DNA of 64,000 nt from Mermis nigrescens (Eukaryota; Nematoda; Enoplea; Mermithida; Mermithidae): NCBI GenBank assembly GCA_036768485.1, contig JAVLUZ010000208.1:590070-654069 (forward strand), in the 5' to 3' direction. The number at the start of each line of letters is the position of its first letter. Within the stretch, counting starts at the first letter, position 1. This document shows, piece by piece, positions 23,342 through 34,625 of the stretch. Below the pieces are notes generated by a model. It searched no databases and was not told the origin of the DNA. It saw nothing but the letters and a program-made list of their open reading frames with translations. The translations under genes were made by a program, and so were the position numbers.

Positions 23342-23363
23342 CAGCAGTTGATTTCCTGTATCC
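23342..23363 (-). CDS. PARP1: PARP1 microexon (tentative), linker before WGR
   Basis: Twenty-two bases bounded by a strong acceptor (TTTATTTTTCCCAG) and a strong donor (GTGAGTTG). Their length gives exactly the end phase (2) needed by the next exon. The encoded residues would be IQEINC, in the poorly conserved linker between BRCT and WGR. Support comes from the splice sites and phase only. Confidence 0.4.
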
Positions 23364-23624
23364 CTGGGAAAAATAAATGGAAAATATTAAATCGAAGTGA
23401 ACGAAAAAGAATTAATCGAACAAAATTGAAACACATTCGCCTGTTGAAATCAAATATCATGATTTTAACGCAAATGCAGAAGTAAAAATTTAAAGATGCG
23501 AAAGTGGAAAAAAACAAAAAAATTTAAAACACCGAAACAACCGTATCTATAAACGAAAAAAACTGCTGCATATCATACAGTTTTTGTCAAGAAAACATAA
23601 AGCACTTAAATGCCTACGAATGAT

Positions 23625-23804
23625 CAGGCCCTGTCTTAGGCATTTGGGGCCATGTGCTAGGTACATACCTTTTTGGGGGCCCTGTGCGAGGTACCTTTTT
23701 GGTACTTATTGGAAGCATTTGTATAGTGCATGTGGCGGGGGCACCCTGGAGGCCCCGGGGCCCTGTGCGGCCGCATACTCCCCATATGCCTAGGACCGGG
23801 CCTG
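23625..23804 (+). mobile_element. O: 180-bp GC-rich hAT-like element
   Basis: Starts CAGGCCCTGTCTTAGGCAT and ends ATGCCTAGGACCGGGCCTG. It is flanked by an exact 8-bp duplication CGAATGAT at 23617-23624 and 23805-23812. It is much more GC-rich than its surroundings, so may be a recent arrival. Confidence 0.92.
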
Positions 23805-24148
23805 CGAATGATGAAAAAGAGCAATCCCTATCGTAAAAAACTCCTTAATTTTTAGCTTTTGGTTATTTTGGTTATTTTTAAACCGGTCGATTTTTAAAGC
23901 ACGGAATCTATTATTTTCTTTACAACAAAAAATTTGAAAACGGTCTTTAGTAAAAATTGTATCGAGGATATGAAAATTGAAAAAATTGAGGAGACTGGAA
24001 AACATTGATAAACTATTAAAAGAACTTATTTTCAGGAATTTCGTATAAGCAGGCTCTACAACACGTGAATCTCGTTAAGTTTTTACTAAAACCCGAATGA
24101 AAATTTTAGATGACGTCCTAATCTAGGTAAAAAATCTGTAGTGTAAAC

Positions 24149-24572
24149 CATACATGATCTTGGGGGGGGGGTTTTGAGGGGGGGGGTTTCACCCCTCGCA
24201 GAATCATTTTTCACCCCCCCCCGCAAAAATTTTCACCCCCCCCCAGAAATGGCGATTTTTCAAAAGTTTCCTAAACTTACCTGAAAATTGGTAGCAAAAG
24301 TGTCTTTTTAAGGGTTTTTGGCTATCTATTTGCTCAAAATCACCAAATTTTCGGCGCTTCGCGCCATAAATTCATGTTTTTAAGCGATATATTGGTCAAT
24401 TTATTCGACTTTTTTTCGAAATTTTTTCATGATTTTATGCTCTAGAAGGATAGAGTATCGTCAGAAACGCCAAAAAACGATGTTTTTTAACGCGTACCGG
24501 CCATTTTTGGGCCCAAAAAAGGCACTTTAGGGTTTTCACCCCCCCCCAGAATTCCCATGCTGTGCATGTATG
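24149..24572 (-). mobile_element. A-family element with exact 8-bp target duplication
   Basis: A 424-bp copy bounded by CATACATGATC and TGTGCATGTATG. It is flanked by GTGTAAAC at 24141-24148 and 24573-24580. It contains the C-rich subterminal blocks, the palindrome GGCGCTTCGCGCC near 24353 and the GCTCTAGAAGGATAGAGT hairpin. It is the best reference copy of the family here. Confidence 0.9.
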
Positions 24573-24854
24573 GTGTAAACTGTTCTGCTAGTTACGCATG
24601 CATGCAAGTAAAGGAATAAAGAGAAACCAAATCACATAGGTAGTTTAATTTTATTTAATTCAAGTGATTTGAACAAAACCGACAGAAGTATTCACAAAAA
24701 TTTGAAAAATAGCCTAAATTGTGATCGGACAAAGTCCTAATTTTTTGCCTTAAATTACGGAATCAGTTAATAGACTGACATATGTATCAAAGCATCTTTC
24801 AACAAAAATGTGACGGGTAGTTGCATTGGGAGGGGGTCGGGGTCATACATTCAC

Positions 24855-25272
24855 ATAGGCATATATGACCTGCGCGGGATATCTGGGGGATGGGATTTCA
24901 CTCCCCCATGGAGAATTTTACCCCCCCCCCCCTTCAGAATTGGTGATTTTTCGGAAGTTCCCGAAAATTTGCTAAAAATTCGTAGAAAAGTCGCTGTTTT
25001 CAGCGTTTTTAGCTATCTATTTGCTCAAAAGTAGTCGAATTTTCGGTGCTTCGCGCCACATACTCATGTTTTAACTATATTTTATTCAATTTATTCGACT
25101 TTTTTTGATTTTTTTCCGAAATTTTTTCAACGTTTTTATGCACTAGAAAGATAGAGCATCGTCGGAAACGCCGCAAAAACGATATTTTTAACGCGAACCC
25201 ATCAGTTTGTGGCCAGAAAAAGGCAACTTAAAATTTCACCACCATCAGAATTCCCATGCTGTGCATGTATGC
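24855..25272 (-). mobile_element. A-family copy, reverse orientation
   Basis: Ends at AATTCCCATGCTGTGCATGTATG (25249-25271). The interior has GGTGCTTCGCGCC and the hairpin CTAGAAAGATAGAGC near 25145. The left end is blurred by extra sequence near 24860. Confidence 0.7.
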
Positions 25273-25302
25273 ACATCGGGGGTGAGTAAAGATATTACTC
25301 CC

Positions 25303-25520
25303 CTTACATGTAAGAACTCGAAATTTTGGGAGGGGGCTCCCGGCTATTTTTAGGGGGTGGGGTGAATGACCGCCAATTTTTGGCCAAAAACACGAATAAA
25401 CTGCCAAAAATCTCAAGTTTTTCCAAAAATCGGGAACGGTCAAAAATTTTCTGATTTTAGGGAGATAAAGGAGACGATTTACTCTTGGGAGGGGACTCGC
25501 CTATCCGCCTCTGTTGCATG
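25303..25520 (-). mobile_element. G-family copy
   Basis: From CCCTTACATGTAAGAACTCG to CCTCTGTTGCATGT, with GAATGACCGCCAATTTTTGGCC inside. It adjoins the truncated B copy at 25525. Confidence 0.7.
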
Positions 25521-25524
25521 TCTC

Positions 25525-25912
25525 TTGACCCTCCCCCCGATGAAGGGTCAGCCGGAAAGGTACAGTCCGGCGATTTTGAACTGACGGAACCTCTTTTGCG
25601 TCATTTGTAAGTCATTTGGTCAAAAGCAGTAAAAATGTCAAAAAATTTTTCATTAGTACTTATATATACTTTCTACTCAAAATGCGCCAAAAATGAATCA
25701 ATTTCTGTATTTTTAGTGTTAAAGAAGATATAATGCACTTAAAATGAACTAGAAATGCTTTAAAAACTGCGGAATTACAAGGAAAAGAAGTTTTATAGGC
25801 TATTTTAAGCATTTTGGTCGTTTAAGCAAAAAAAATTAAAAGAAAACTAATTTACTGTCTTGGATTTATGAGATTTTATCCCCTTCCTTTCCAACCCTGA
25901 ACTTGCGACATC
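25525..25912 (-). mobile_element. B-family copy, reverse orientation, truncated
   Basis: Shows the block AAGGGTCAGCCGGAAAGG at the left and the TTTACTGTCTTGG...AACCCTGAAC start of the family at the right. The outer left end is missing; a G copy adjoins it. Confidence 0.65.
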
Positions 25913-26216
25913 TATGGTCAAGGTCCTAGATTCTCTGAAACAAAGAAAATTGGGAGACTTTTCCAGGACAAAAAAGTCCAAATGCAGGTCAAAAATGGAT
26001 CGAAATAAACAAAGTGTCAGCATTTGTGCAATGAGGCTTTTTCGACCCAGCGAAGATTTCTGGCTGACCCTCAGGCCAGCCACATTGTACTCTTAATCAC
26101 TAGTCATGTAATCCAAACTGAATAGAACACGATGCAAAAAAATCATTACATGTTTTATATAATTTACTTGCGCAATAAATATTGATAATAAAATTTAAAA
26201 AATAAGTTATCCCAGC

Positions 26217-26382
26217 AGGCACGTATCTCTGAGGGGAATGGGGGGTTCGAACCCCCCAAAATTCAGAAAAAAATCGGAAAAATGAGACTTTTTAAATGTT
26301 ATTTTGTCCTATTTTTGGCCTTTTTGGGCTCAGTCCCCAAATATTCGTGTCCCCCCTGAAATAGGACGGCCAGCTACGTGCC
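26217..26382 (+). mobile_element. F copy
   Basis: Starts CAGGCACGTATCTCTGAGG and ends ACGGCCAGCTACGTGCCTG. It has the GGGCTCAGTCCCC core; flanks TATCCCAG and ATTCCCCG are only partly alike. Confidence 0.8.
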
Positions 26383-26589
26383 TGATTCCCCGCAGCTAGC
26401 ACACAACCCAGTGTAAATGCCTCAAACAATTTACTGGTAAGAATTGTGAAGGATAAAATTCTGTAAATAAGCCTCCTTTTTTTGGAATTTTGCAACAGTT
26501 CCCGCGTGGGGTAAAAAAAGTGAGAATCTGAGTTAAAACACACATTTTGGTCGAGTTTTCGACACGTTATGTCCGGTAAATTCTCCGTA

Positions 26590-27190
26590 TAAGAGTCCCA
26601 GAAAAACCTATTTATAGAAAAGTACTACGCTTCAAGGGCTGCACGATACATTTAATCGCATTCGTATAGCCAATACGGAAGTTCTGGCAGATTGAAGTTT
26701 ACACTCTTGTGGTAGACGAAAAAAACCACGTTTTTATCTTTTTATGGTTTATCAGCCGCTCCGGTTATAAATCGGGACGTGCTAATTAGTATAAAGATAA
26801 AGTACGCCTCAAGGGTTACACATCGCAACTGGACACCATTCTTTGAGCTCAATACAGAGTTAGTTATAGTGGAGTAAAGTTTAAAGTCTGGGGTAAAAAA
26901 CATGTTTTTGACCGTTTTTTGTCTGTCAGCTACTCCGGTTATGAATCGGATGATGCGGACTATTTTAAAAAAGAAGGTGCATGTCAGTGGTAACATATCG
27001 CACTTGGTCGCCTTTCTTTACACGGAATACTGGATTAGTGTTGAAGGCGTAAAGTAACAAATTTGGGGTAAAAATAAAGTTTTTAGGCAGATTTTTGTAC
27101 GTTAACTTCTCCCGATATGAGTTGGGACATGATTCACATTATAAAAATGTACTAAGCATCGAGGATCAGACATAAAGCTTAGTGCGTTTC
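26590..27190 (+). repeat. Degenerate tandem repeat, about 180-bp unit, three to four copies
   Basis: Recurring blocks: CTACTCCGGTTATGAATCGG-type, CATCGCAACTGGACACCATTC-type, and TGGGGTAAAAA followed by GTTTTT. They appear at about 26760, 26930 and 27110 with many substitutions. Confidence 0.75.
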
Positions 27191-28130
27191 ATTACAGCAA
27201 ATATTAAGCTATTTTTGAGGTGTAAACCTTACCCAAAAAAATCATTTTACTTCCACGGCACTGCAAAACGTGATTTTTTTCAAGATGTTCTCCTTAAAGT
27301 CAGGACTGTGAATGTGACTGACAGGTTTCTCAACACCCAGTAGTCATATAACTTTTACACTATTTAGATATTGCAGAGGTGTAGGGTTTACCCCGAAACA
27401 TTTATTTTACTTCCAGAGCGTTGCAAAACGTGATTTTTTCAAAATGTCCTCCGTAACATTTCAGAATTAAGAATCTGACTGTAAAATTTCTTTACACCAA
27501 GTAGTTGTGTAGTTTACACTGAAAATTAACTTAAGTTTTAGAGCGTTGCGGAAGTTTATTTTTTCAAAATCTTCTATGTAACGTCCGAATTTCGAAACAG
27601 GCTGTTAGTTTTCTCTACACCTAGTAGTTGTGTAAAGTTTACACAGAAAATTAACTTTAGTTCTTGAGCGTTGTGAAAGCTTAATTTTTAGGATGTTCTA
27701 TGTAACGTCAGAATTACGAATCAGACTGTTAGTTTTCTCTACACCCTGCAGTTGCGTAAAGTTTACACCATTCAACTAGTAAAGTTAACACTAAAAATTT
27801 ATTTCACTTCCGGAATGTTGTGAACCGTAAGTTTTCCAAATTGTCCCCGTAACGTCGGGATTACGAATCTGACTGTAAAATTTCTTTAAATAAATTTTAA
27901 AAATTTTTACATATTTACATTTTTCGATCTGACTGTATGTTTTCTTTACCTCATGTAGTTATGTAAAGTTTACACTGAATTTTAACTTTAATTCCACAGC
28001 ATTGCAGACGCATATTTTTCGAAGTGCTCTCCATAACGTGGGGATTACAAATCTTAGTGTAAGTGTTCCTTACACCCAGTAATCGGGTAAAGTTTTTACT
28101 GGAAAACTTTGATCTATTTAAATGAGGAAA
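27190..28130 (+). repeat. Degenerate tandem repeat, about 140-bp unit, six to seven copies
   Basis: Each unit has GTAACGTC-GAATTACGAATC, a GACTGT...TTTCTTTACACC block, AGTAGTTGTGTAAAGTTTAC and a TTCCAGAGCGTTG block. It directly follows the 180-bp repeat and shares TTTACAC motifs with it. Confidence 0.78.
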
Positions 28131-28235
28131 GGTTGTATTGTTTAAAGAAGATAATGCTGATATTCAGGACAATCTTGTTTTCCACGTTTTTGACTACTGT
28201 CATTATTGTGGCATGCTACCGTATGTGTTAACAAA

Positions 28236-28400
28236 TCAGGCTCGTAGCTGGCCGTCCTATTTTGGGGAGAGGGCAACGAAAATTTTGGGGGACTAAGCCC
28301 AAAAAAGCAGAAAACAGCACAACGTAGCGTCTAAAAGTCCTATTTTTCTGAATTTTAGGGGTCCGAACCCCCCATCCCTCCCAGAGATACGTGCTTGTTA
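28236..28400 (-). mobile_element. F copy
   Basis: Starts CAGGCTCGTAGCTGGCCGTCC and ends CCCAGAGATACGTGCTTG, with the GGGGGACTAAGCCC core. Confidence 0.8.
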
Positions 28401-28424
28401 CTAATTGATTTAATCAAATCTTGC

Positions 28425-29278
28425 TAATTAAAAGTAGGGTACTAGCAAAGAAAAATGCTCCAATGGAACAGAAAAGGGCGAATATGCTTGGAATCACGCA
28501 TCATTCGGGATATAAAAGGAGGAACTAAGGAAAAGCCACGTATGCCTCCGGAAGTTTTAATAACTTGCTACTTGCGCTAAAAAACGCAAAAAAAATCGAA
28601 GTATATTCTGCGGCTTGCAGAGGGGAGTTGCGACTTAATCGTAATAATGAATAAAACGAGTAGCTTATTCCTTGAAAAGAAGCGATTTTTAATTTAAAAA
28701 TGACATCATGTGCAATTAGCCGCTAGCATGGCATACATTGCTATTGGCCTACAATTACCACAAGGTGTGCTTATCAAATTACCGATTTAGTTTCTTATCA
28801 ATATGAAATTTCTCTTCAATATATAAGTTATATTTAGTTAATCGTCGAAGGCTTGATAAATGAAATACATATATGAGAAGCACACCATGTTGTTACTTGT
28901 AGCCCAATAGCAACATATGTCATGCTAGCGGGAAAAATGCACCCCCGATTTTTGGAAAATATCGAATTTTAATGCTGTTCATAGGCGTTTTTAGCCGTTT
29001 TTGACCAAAAATTGGAGGTCATTCACCCCCCCCCATTGGCCGAGACCCCCCCCGAAGTTAGAAGCGTTAGTTACATGTACGCACAACTCCTTTCTGCAGG
29101 ACGCAGAATACACTTCGATTTTTGCGCTTTTTTAGATCCTATTTTCAGCAGATTCTTAGAACTTCTATAGGCATAGGTGACTTTTCCCTAGTCTCCACCT
29201 CTTATGTCCTTTTCGATGAGTAATTCGAAGCAAATTCGTCCTTTTTTGTTCCATGGGAGCATTTGTTTGCTAGTTCTA
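28425..29278 (+). mobile_element. M: foldback element interrupted by a G copy
   Basis: The outer arm ACTAGCAAAGAAAAATGCTC mirrors GAGCATTTGTTTGCTAGT; the middle arm ATCGAAGTATATTCTGCGGC (28595) mirrors ACGCAGAATACACTTCGAT (29102). The inner arm GCCGCTAGCATGGCATACAT mirrors ATGTCATGCTAGCGG. A G-family piece (about 28938-29085) splits the right arm. Confidence 0.8.
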
Positions 29279-29881
29279 TTTATTCCCAGTCCAAAATAAA
29301 TGGTGGGCTAAAAACTGCATAGACTTTTGACTACATATTTCTATTTCAAGTGACGAGGTCATATTTTCAATTTCCCATCAAAAACTAGACTCCGATATAT
29401 TTAGAAAAGATTAACTTCTACGTGAATACTGTACCGATTTGATAATCCAATTTAATTCAATGGCCAACGAGCCCAAAAATAGTTTTCTTTCATTTGTGAA
29501 GCCAAAATAAGCGTATATAAACATGTGGACTCAAATTTTAAATAAAAATCGAATGTTTTTCTGCGAAAAAAAATTTTAATTCGGCCGTTTTTTCCAAGTT
29601 TTCGCCGACACATTCAAGGTCGCAAAGAAACCCTAATTTTGAGAACCCATTCAAACGAACTTTACGTAGGTAACAAAATTGTTTCTTTCCATCATCTTCA
29701 AGCTAGCCGTGACGCTTAATTAAAAAAAAACATAAAACTAGTTGTAAAAAAATTTCTATTAAATATATATTTCCTAAAAACGACTATCGTAATTTCCAGG
29801 AAAAATGAAGGAAAATCCCCAAAACTTGCCAAGCGGGCACAAAATTAAGAACTTATAAACATAGACCAACGAGCAGCTTAC
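29279..29881. other. PARP1 intron downstream of BRCT exon 10, nothing recognised
   Basis: This is the nearest place for the missing BRCT exon, but no frame shows its motifs. Confidence 0.45.
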
Positions 29882-29975
29882 AATTTTTGCCAAATGCCCG
29901 CCGGCGGAATCGGTCGAACGACGACTCTCGGCGTTAAAAATACGCTTTCGGCCAAAAACGAACTTATAATTTGCC
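29882..29975 (-). CDS. PARP1: PARP1 exon 10: first half of BRCT domain
   Basis: Encodes ANYKFVFGRKRIFNAESRRS followed by TDSAGGHLAKI. The spacing from KFVFG to the Gly-Gly pair matches the first strand and helix of the PARP1 BRCT domain. The acceptor is CGTTTAG/G and the donor ATT/GTAAGC. The remaining BRCT strands (the ICIST and VVSEDFL segments) were not located downstream. Confidence 0.7.
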
Positions 29976-30222
29976 CTAAACGCATTTCAGCGTGTTTAAA
30001 ATACGTTTTAGCATTAAATGCATTTATACACGGTTAGTTACATTTACGTGATTTATCAATTTTATTGCAATTTTATGTTTAATCTTACTGACCAACATAT
30101 TTTAGTCTCAGACCATTGACATGTATAATCAGGAAACAAGCGTACATAACAAGCATGCAAGCAGCTAATTAAAAGAATGCGATCAATCCAATCAAGGAAA
30201 GAACCAAAATTATAAACAATAG

Positions 30223-30436
30223 GCATACATGTAACAGGGGGTGAGGGATCCCTCACCCAAAGTACGACGTCCCCCACCTCAATCCCCGAAGCCAGAAAAT
30301 TTTCGACCCCCTGATTTTGGTAAAAAATTGAATTTTTAGGCCGTTTTTAGGCGTTTTTTGGCCAAAAATTGGAGGTCATTTACCCCCCCCCCCCAATGCC
30401 CGGGATCCCACCCCAAATTTCGAGCCGTTACATGTA
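30223..30436 (+). mobile_element. G-family copy
   Basis: From CATACATGTAACAGGGGG to CGAGCCGTTACATGTATG, giving clear matching ends. It contains TGGCCAAAAATTGGAGGTCA. No duplication visible. Confidence 0.78.
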
Positions 30437-30662
30437 TGCGTACCTACCATTTTTGGACCTAAAAAGGGCACTTCATAATTTCACTTCGCTCATTTATACA
30501 TAAAATGCAGGATAGGAATTGGTGTGATACTCGACTTTATGCTAATCTACGTTTAATCTTCTTAACATATTTTTCTAAGTATGTTATACGTAATACAGCG
30601 AAGAAAAAATTAGGATTTGTCCGGCGCTAATTTCATAAAAGCTCGATAAAACTGGTTAAAAG

Positions 30663-31057
30663 CAGTGGCGGATCTAGGAGTTTTCCTAAGGGAAAAGGGG
30701 GTGGCGGTACCCCGACTTTCCGATAGTCAAAAATAGGTCCAAAAAATTTGCCCTTCACGCTCGAATAGCGTTTTTCGGCGTTTTAAATTGTCTACTTTTA
30801 TTTTAAATCATTTTTGACGCATCATTTTTCCGAAAAATTTTAAGATTTTCGACAATTTTATGCGAAAAACCATTAACTTTCGTTTACTTCAGCGAAAATC
30901 TGGCGCGATGCGCCGGAAAAATCTTGAAATTCAGGCGGAAGGACGTTTAGAAGCGTTGTTTACTGCTCGGTTTCCCATATTTATAGCATTTAACGCGGAA
31001 CGCCGAACATTTTTGCTTGAAAATAAAATAAAATTACTCCCCTTAAATCCACCCCTG
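30663..31057 (+). mobile_element. H: hAT-like element with exact 8-bp target duplication
   Basis: A 395-bp element with CAGTGGCGGATCTAGG at the left and AAATCCACCCCTG at the right. It is flanked by GTTAAAAG at 30655-30662 and 31058-31065. It contains GGCGCGATGCGCC near 30903. The ends match the widespread CAGGGGCGGAT type of hAT element. Confidence 0.9.
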
Positions 31058-31179
31058 GTTAAAAGCTGCAGATAAATTAATTAAAAAAACATTTCCAAAA
31101 TAATCACACAAATATTACTGATAAGACAATGATTTCTTCATGACAACTGGACATGTTTTCCTTATTCTGCCTTTAAAAG

Positions 31180-31254
31180 GTCCGGCCGAGGCCCAGCCCT
31201 TTTTCGGCCGGGACTGGTCCCACTAGGCCCGGCCGGGACCCGAAACCGGGCGTT
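31180..31254. other. GC-rich island of GGCCGGGAC-type repeats
   Basis: GGTCCGGCCGAGGCCCAGCC and GGCCGGGACTGGTCCC, then GGCCCGGCCGGGACCCG, in otherwise AT-rich DNA. Similar GGCCGGGGCAAG and CTTGCCCCGGCCCG blocks occur at 48380 and 49725 in opposite orientation. Confidence 0.55.
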
Positions 31255-31625
31255 CCTTGATTATATGATAACGTTGCGATTTTAGTTTGGCAAAAAGAGG
31301 GTTTTTTCGACTGTTGGTAGTGTAATTAAGCTGATTTTTGGGTCTTTGAGAGCGAAAATCACTAAGCGTTGTCTTAAAACGGCGCGAAGCGCCGAAAAAT
31401 TTACATTTCTCCTTTATAAATGCAATTTCTGCCATTTTATATAAAGATATATAGAACACACAATTACCCATTTCGGCGCGAAACGCCAAAAATTTTTGCG
31501 AATTTCGCACCTTTTTCTACAGTTTTTGTCTTCCCGAAAATCTTTGTAAATGTACAAAGACGGTCCCGAAAAGCCTTTGTACATCGGGAAAAATCTTTGC
31601 CGAATACGAAAGAACCGTCAATGTA
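31255..31625 (-). repeat. I-family copy with TTTGTACATGTACAAAG-type repeats
   Basis: Shares with 45835-46400 (opposite strand) the order: TTTAGTTTGGCAAAAA, GGCGCGAAGCGCC (31381), ATATATAGAACACACAATT, GGCGCGAAACGCC (31474), then GTCTTCCCGAAAATCTTTG and paired TTTGTAC motifs. It carries two GC palindromes about 93 bp apart. Confidence 0.75.
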
Positions 31626-32295
31626 AAGTATAGGCTATTCTAAGCGCACTAGGCAAATATTGTTATCCAACTAACCCTTCAACAGTGTAAAGTGGGCCAA
31701 GTTGCACAGTCAATAATTTTAAACGATCTGCGCTTCAATAGTATGAACAAAAGTAGAATGAGTAATGGGCGGAAAAAACTGACGTGGCAAAAGATTTAAT
31801 CACGTGATTTTTCAAATTTCAATTAATTTCAATTAAAACTCATTCCACCGGGTAAGCGATAATTTTAATTCAACTACGGTTTGACCAATGTAAGATTGAT
31901 CAATCGTTCTAGTCATATAAATGCCTCAGCAGAATTAATTAAGCCGGATTAAAATCAAATTAGCGTCAAGAACGAGCCAGGAAGGGATAAAGGCGTCCAC
32001 GAGCAGCGTAAACTAAGCCGTGCAATCATTTTATTTAAACTACGGCCTGAACAGTGTAAAGTAGACCCATAGTTCTGGTCGAATAAATGATTCAACAGTA
32101 TTGACTAAGCCAGATTAAAATGGAATTAGCGTTGGAAAGAAGGCATTATCAAAATCTTCATAAGTCTACACTACGACAGGCATGTAAAGAAAGTAAAAAA
32201 ATCTTTAAATAAATACTACAAGGCTATGTACGTAAAGGAGATGAAAAAAATTTTAAAAAAACATAAAACAAAAAATAAAGTAAATGGAACCTTAC

Positions 32296-32347
32296 CCGAA
32301 AAACAACTGTAATTGTCGGAAGATTTGATAGAAAATATCTCAAGTCT
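32296..32347 (-). CDS. PARP1: PARP1 exon 9 (tentative): end of zinc finger 3 domain
   Basis: A 52-base open stretch encoding DLRYFLSNLPTITVVFR, weakly similar to the EISYLKKLKVKKQDRIF strand that closes Zn3. Its start phase fits exon 8 and it ends at a good donor CGG/GTAAGG. The acceptor CTTGAG/A has a poor pyrimidine tract, and the end phase does not match exon 10. It could be chance. Confidence 0.35.
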
Positions 32348-32359
32348 CTCAAGCCATGC

Positions 32360-33050
32360 AAAAATGATTCAAACATCGACAAATGCGCATAGATAAAAGA
32401 GGAACATAAAACATACTGGAAAAACCCGTGAAAAAAATATTGAGAAGATGATAAAATAAAGAAAAGAGTTAATTCGACGAATTTTTATATACAACGCTCA
32501 TAAATAATTCACACAAATTGGAAAATATTACTAAGCAAATATAAATTGATATATTAATTAATCAAAATAAAAAATTATAAAAAGTAATATTTATTAGATA
32601 AAAAATAATAAATTAAATACACATGAATATGCACAACAACAATTTTACAATTGTAAAGCACAATTGTAACATAAATTTAATTGATGAAAGTGAAGTCATA
32701 TTCTTCAACAATAAAATAAGACTAATTGTACGAATTTACAATAAAACAAAGGGAACCTTATAAAAACAAAATTATAATGTAGAAAATACACGCCTACATA
32801 TTTATAAGCGCAAAACAAATATGCTAAAACCTAAGATTTCATGGCACAAAAATACATATAATCAACATATAAGATATGTTAAATATTATAAAATCCTATA
32901 ATTTCACAAAAACATTAAGCATGCATCATAAAATATGAAGAAATAAGAAATATATGAAAAAATTATGATCAAATATAATAATAGCATAAGAAATCATTCG
33001 ATTTTATAATGTGAAATTACAAAATTATGCTGTATAAATATTGAGCTTAC
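32360..33050. other. PARP1 intron, very AT-rich, nothing recognised
   Basis: Poly-A-rich stretches with no repeat ends; ATAAAA and AAATAT dominate. Confidence 0.55.
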
Positions 33051-33179
33051 AAAAAAGGGCAAAGGTCGCCATATTCTGGCGGTAAATAAAAATGCTTGCG
33101 AATCGGATCCTGCGTACGAAATTGGCATCGTGTGAAGGCACTGATCGAGCCCGTACAAATGTAAGCTTGATTAGACGAG
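33051..33179 (-). CDS. PARP1: PARP1 exon 8: zinc finger 3, second Cys pair
   Basis: Encodes SSNQAYICTGSISAFTRC followed by QFRTQDPIRKHFYLPPEYG. It matches the AYYCTGDVTAWTKC segment, and the two Cys residues complete the Zn3 site. The acceptor is CACTTCAG/C and the donor is a good GTAAGC, leaving phase 2. Zn3 links DNA binding to activation of the catalytic domain. Confidence 0.9.
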
Positions 33180-33368
33180 CTGAAGTGATGGGAAAAATTA
33201 AAAAAATTGAAAAAATAACGAAAAATTTGAAAAAAAAGCAAAGAAAATTACAAAAATTACAAAAAACAAAAAAATTGCAAAAAATAAAAACTGGGAACAA
33301 TCGATATTTATTATTCAAAATAATTATAAATTTTTTATTAAATATTTAAATTAATAATAAATCATCAC

Positions 33369-33451
33369 CTGAATACCAACTGACCCTTTCCGCATTCTGA
33401 ACAGCGCAAAGGAGCCCCGAAAAGCATACAATCGGACAATCGATCGCTAAT
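33369..33451 (-). CDS. PARP1: PARP1 exon 7: zinc finger 3, first Cys pair
   Basis: Encodes ISDRLSDCMLFGAPLRCSEC and then GKGQLVF. It matches ILDRVADGMVFG...PCEECSGQLVF of PARP1, and CSEC supplies the first two zinc ligands of Zn3. The acceptor is TTTTTAG/ATT. The donor CAG/GTGATG leaves phase 2, completed by the C that opens exon 8. Confidence 0.9.
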
Positions 33452-34489
33452 CTAAAAATAACGCTACAGTAATAGGATATGAAAAATTATTTATTTTATT
33501 AAATTTTGATATTAAAAGTATAAAAATATTCAAATGCTCTAACTCGAGCTATTTAACACATTGAAATTTTTTTTTTAATTTTTTTTATTTTTCCAATTTT
33601 TTTATTTTTTATTTTTAAATTTTTTCAGCGATAATCATAAGAGATTGAAAAATTGAAGACTTTTGACATAACAATTGAGCTTTTAAACACTTTTTGCTTA
33701 AAACTAAAGGAAAATTATAAAATTTCGACAAAAATATAATAATACCAGATTTACATTCAAGAATTTGCGAAAACCGGGAGTAAAAAAGTTTTTTCCCGCC
33801 AAAATCAGAAAAACTTGAGGACTTCTTACAAAATTATTAAGCCTTTTCAGATTTTCCAGCTAAAAACGGAGTAAATATGCATGATAGAATTTATGAAGAT
33901 GAAAAAATAAAGAATCATAGCCCAATTTATAGCAAAATCACGAAAAAAAGTAAAAAAGTGGTTTCTTCACCATATTTAAAAAACTTATAACTATGCAAAA
34001 CCGAAGAAAATGAAATGGAATTTCGACAAAAAATAATAATAATAACACACAATTTATAATTTAAAATCAGAAAAAATTAAAATATTTTCTTTAACCCAAA
34101 TTTTATAAAAAAATCAATATAAGTTAAAAATAAATTAAAATTAAAAAAAATCAAAAAAATCGATAGAAATCAAAATCAAAAAATCAATAAAAAAAATTTT
34201 ATACAAAAAATCAATTCCAAATTTTTGCAGTATTACGAAATTGTCGACTTGTCTTAATCTTAATAAAAAGTCAAAATCAGTAGAAATCAGATCAAGGAAT
34301 TTTGTACAGAGATCAATTCCAAATTTTAGCAAGGCAATGAAATATATTTGGCTAAAATCGAAGAAAATGATGGAAGTTGGACGAAAAAAAAACTAAAAAA
34401 TTTTGTCCAATTCATAGCTAAAAATTACAGAGAACGAAGAAAAAATTGTTTCACCAAAACTTCATTTAGGAATTGCAACAGATTTTTTA
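33452..34489. other. PARP1 intron, very AT-rich low-complexity
   Basis: Runs of A and T, including duplicated AATCAATTCCAAATTTT-type sequence near 34205 and 34310 (about 100 bp apart). No exon. Confidence 0.55.
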
Positions 34490-34625
34490 AGCCCCCTCCT
34501 AATTTTTGGCAAAAGCTTACGTTTTTAAGCTATTTTGGACCTTGTCATTTCTGGCCAAAAACTGAATGTCATTCACCCTCTAAAACATGGCCAATCACTC
34601 GGCCCCGAAATTTTGACTATTTTCT
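34490..34625 (+). repeat. G-family fragment in PARP1 intron
   Basis: AGCCCCCTCCTAATTTTTGG and TGGCCAAAAACTGAATGTCA correspond to the right half of G. It has no ends. Confidence 0.45.

Noticed and set aside
25847..26083. 78-codon minus-strand open frame (MAGLRVSQKS...)
   Set aside because: Overlaps the start of a B-family repeat and shows no family resemblance.
32240..32290. Additional PARP1 linker exon between exon 9 and the BRCT exon
   Set aside because: Phase requires something between them, but no stretch has both convincing splice sites and similarity.
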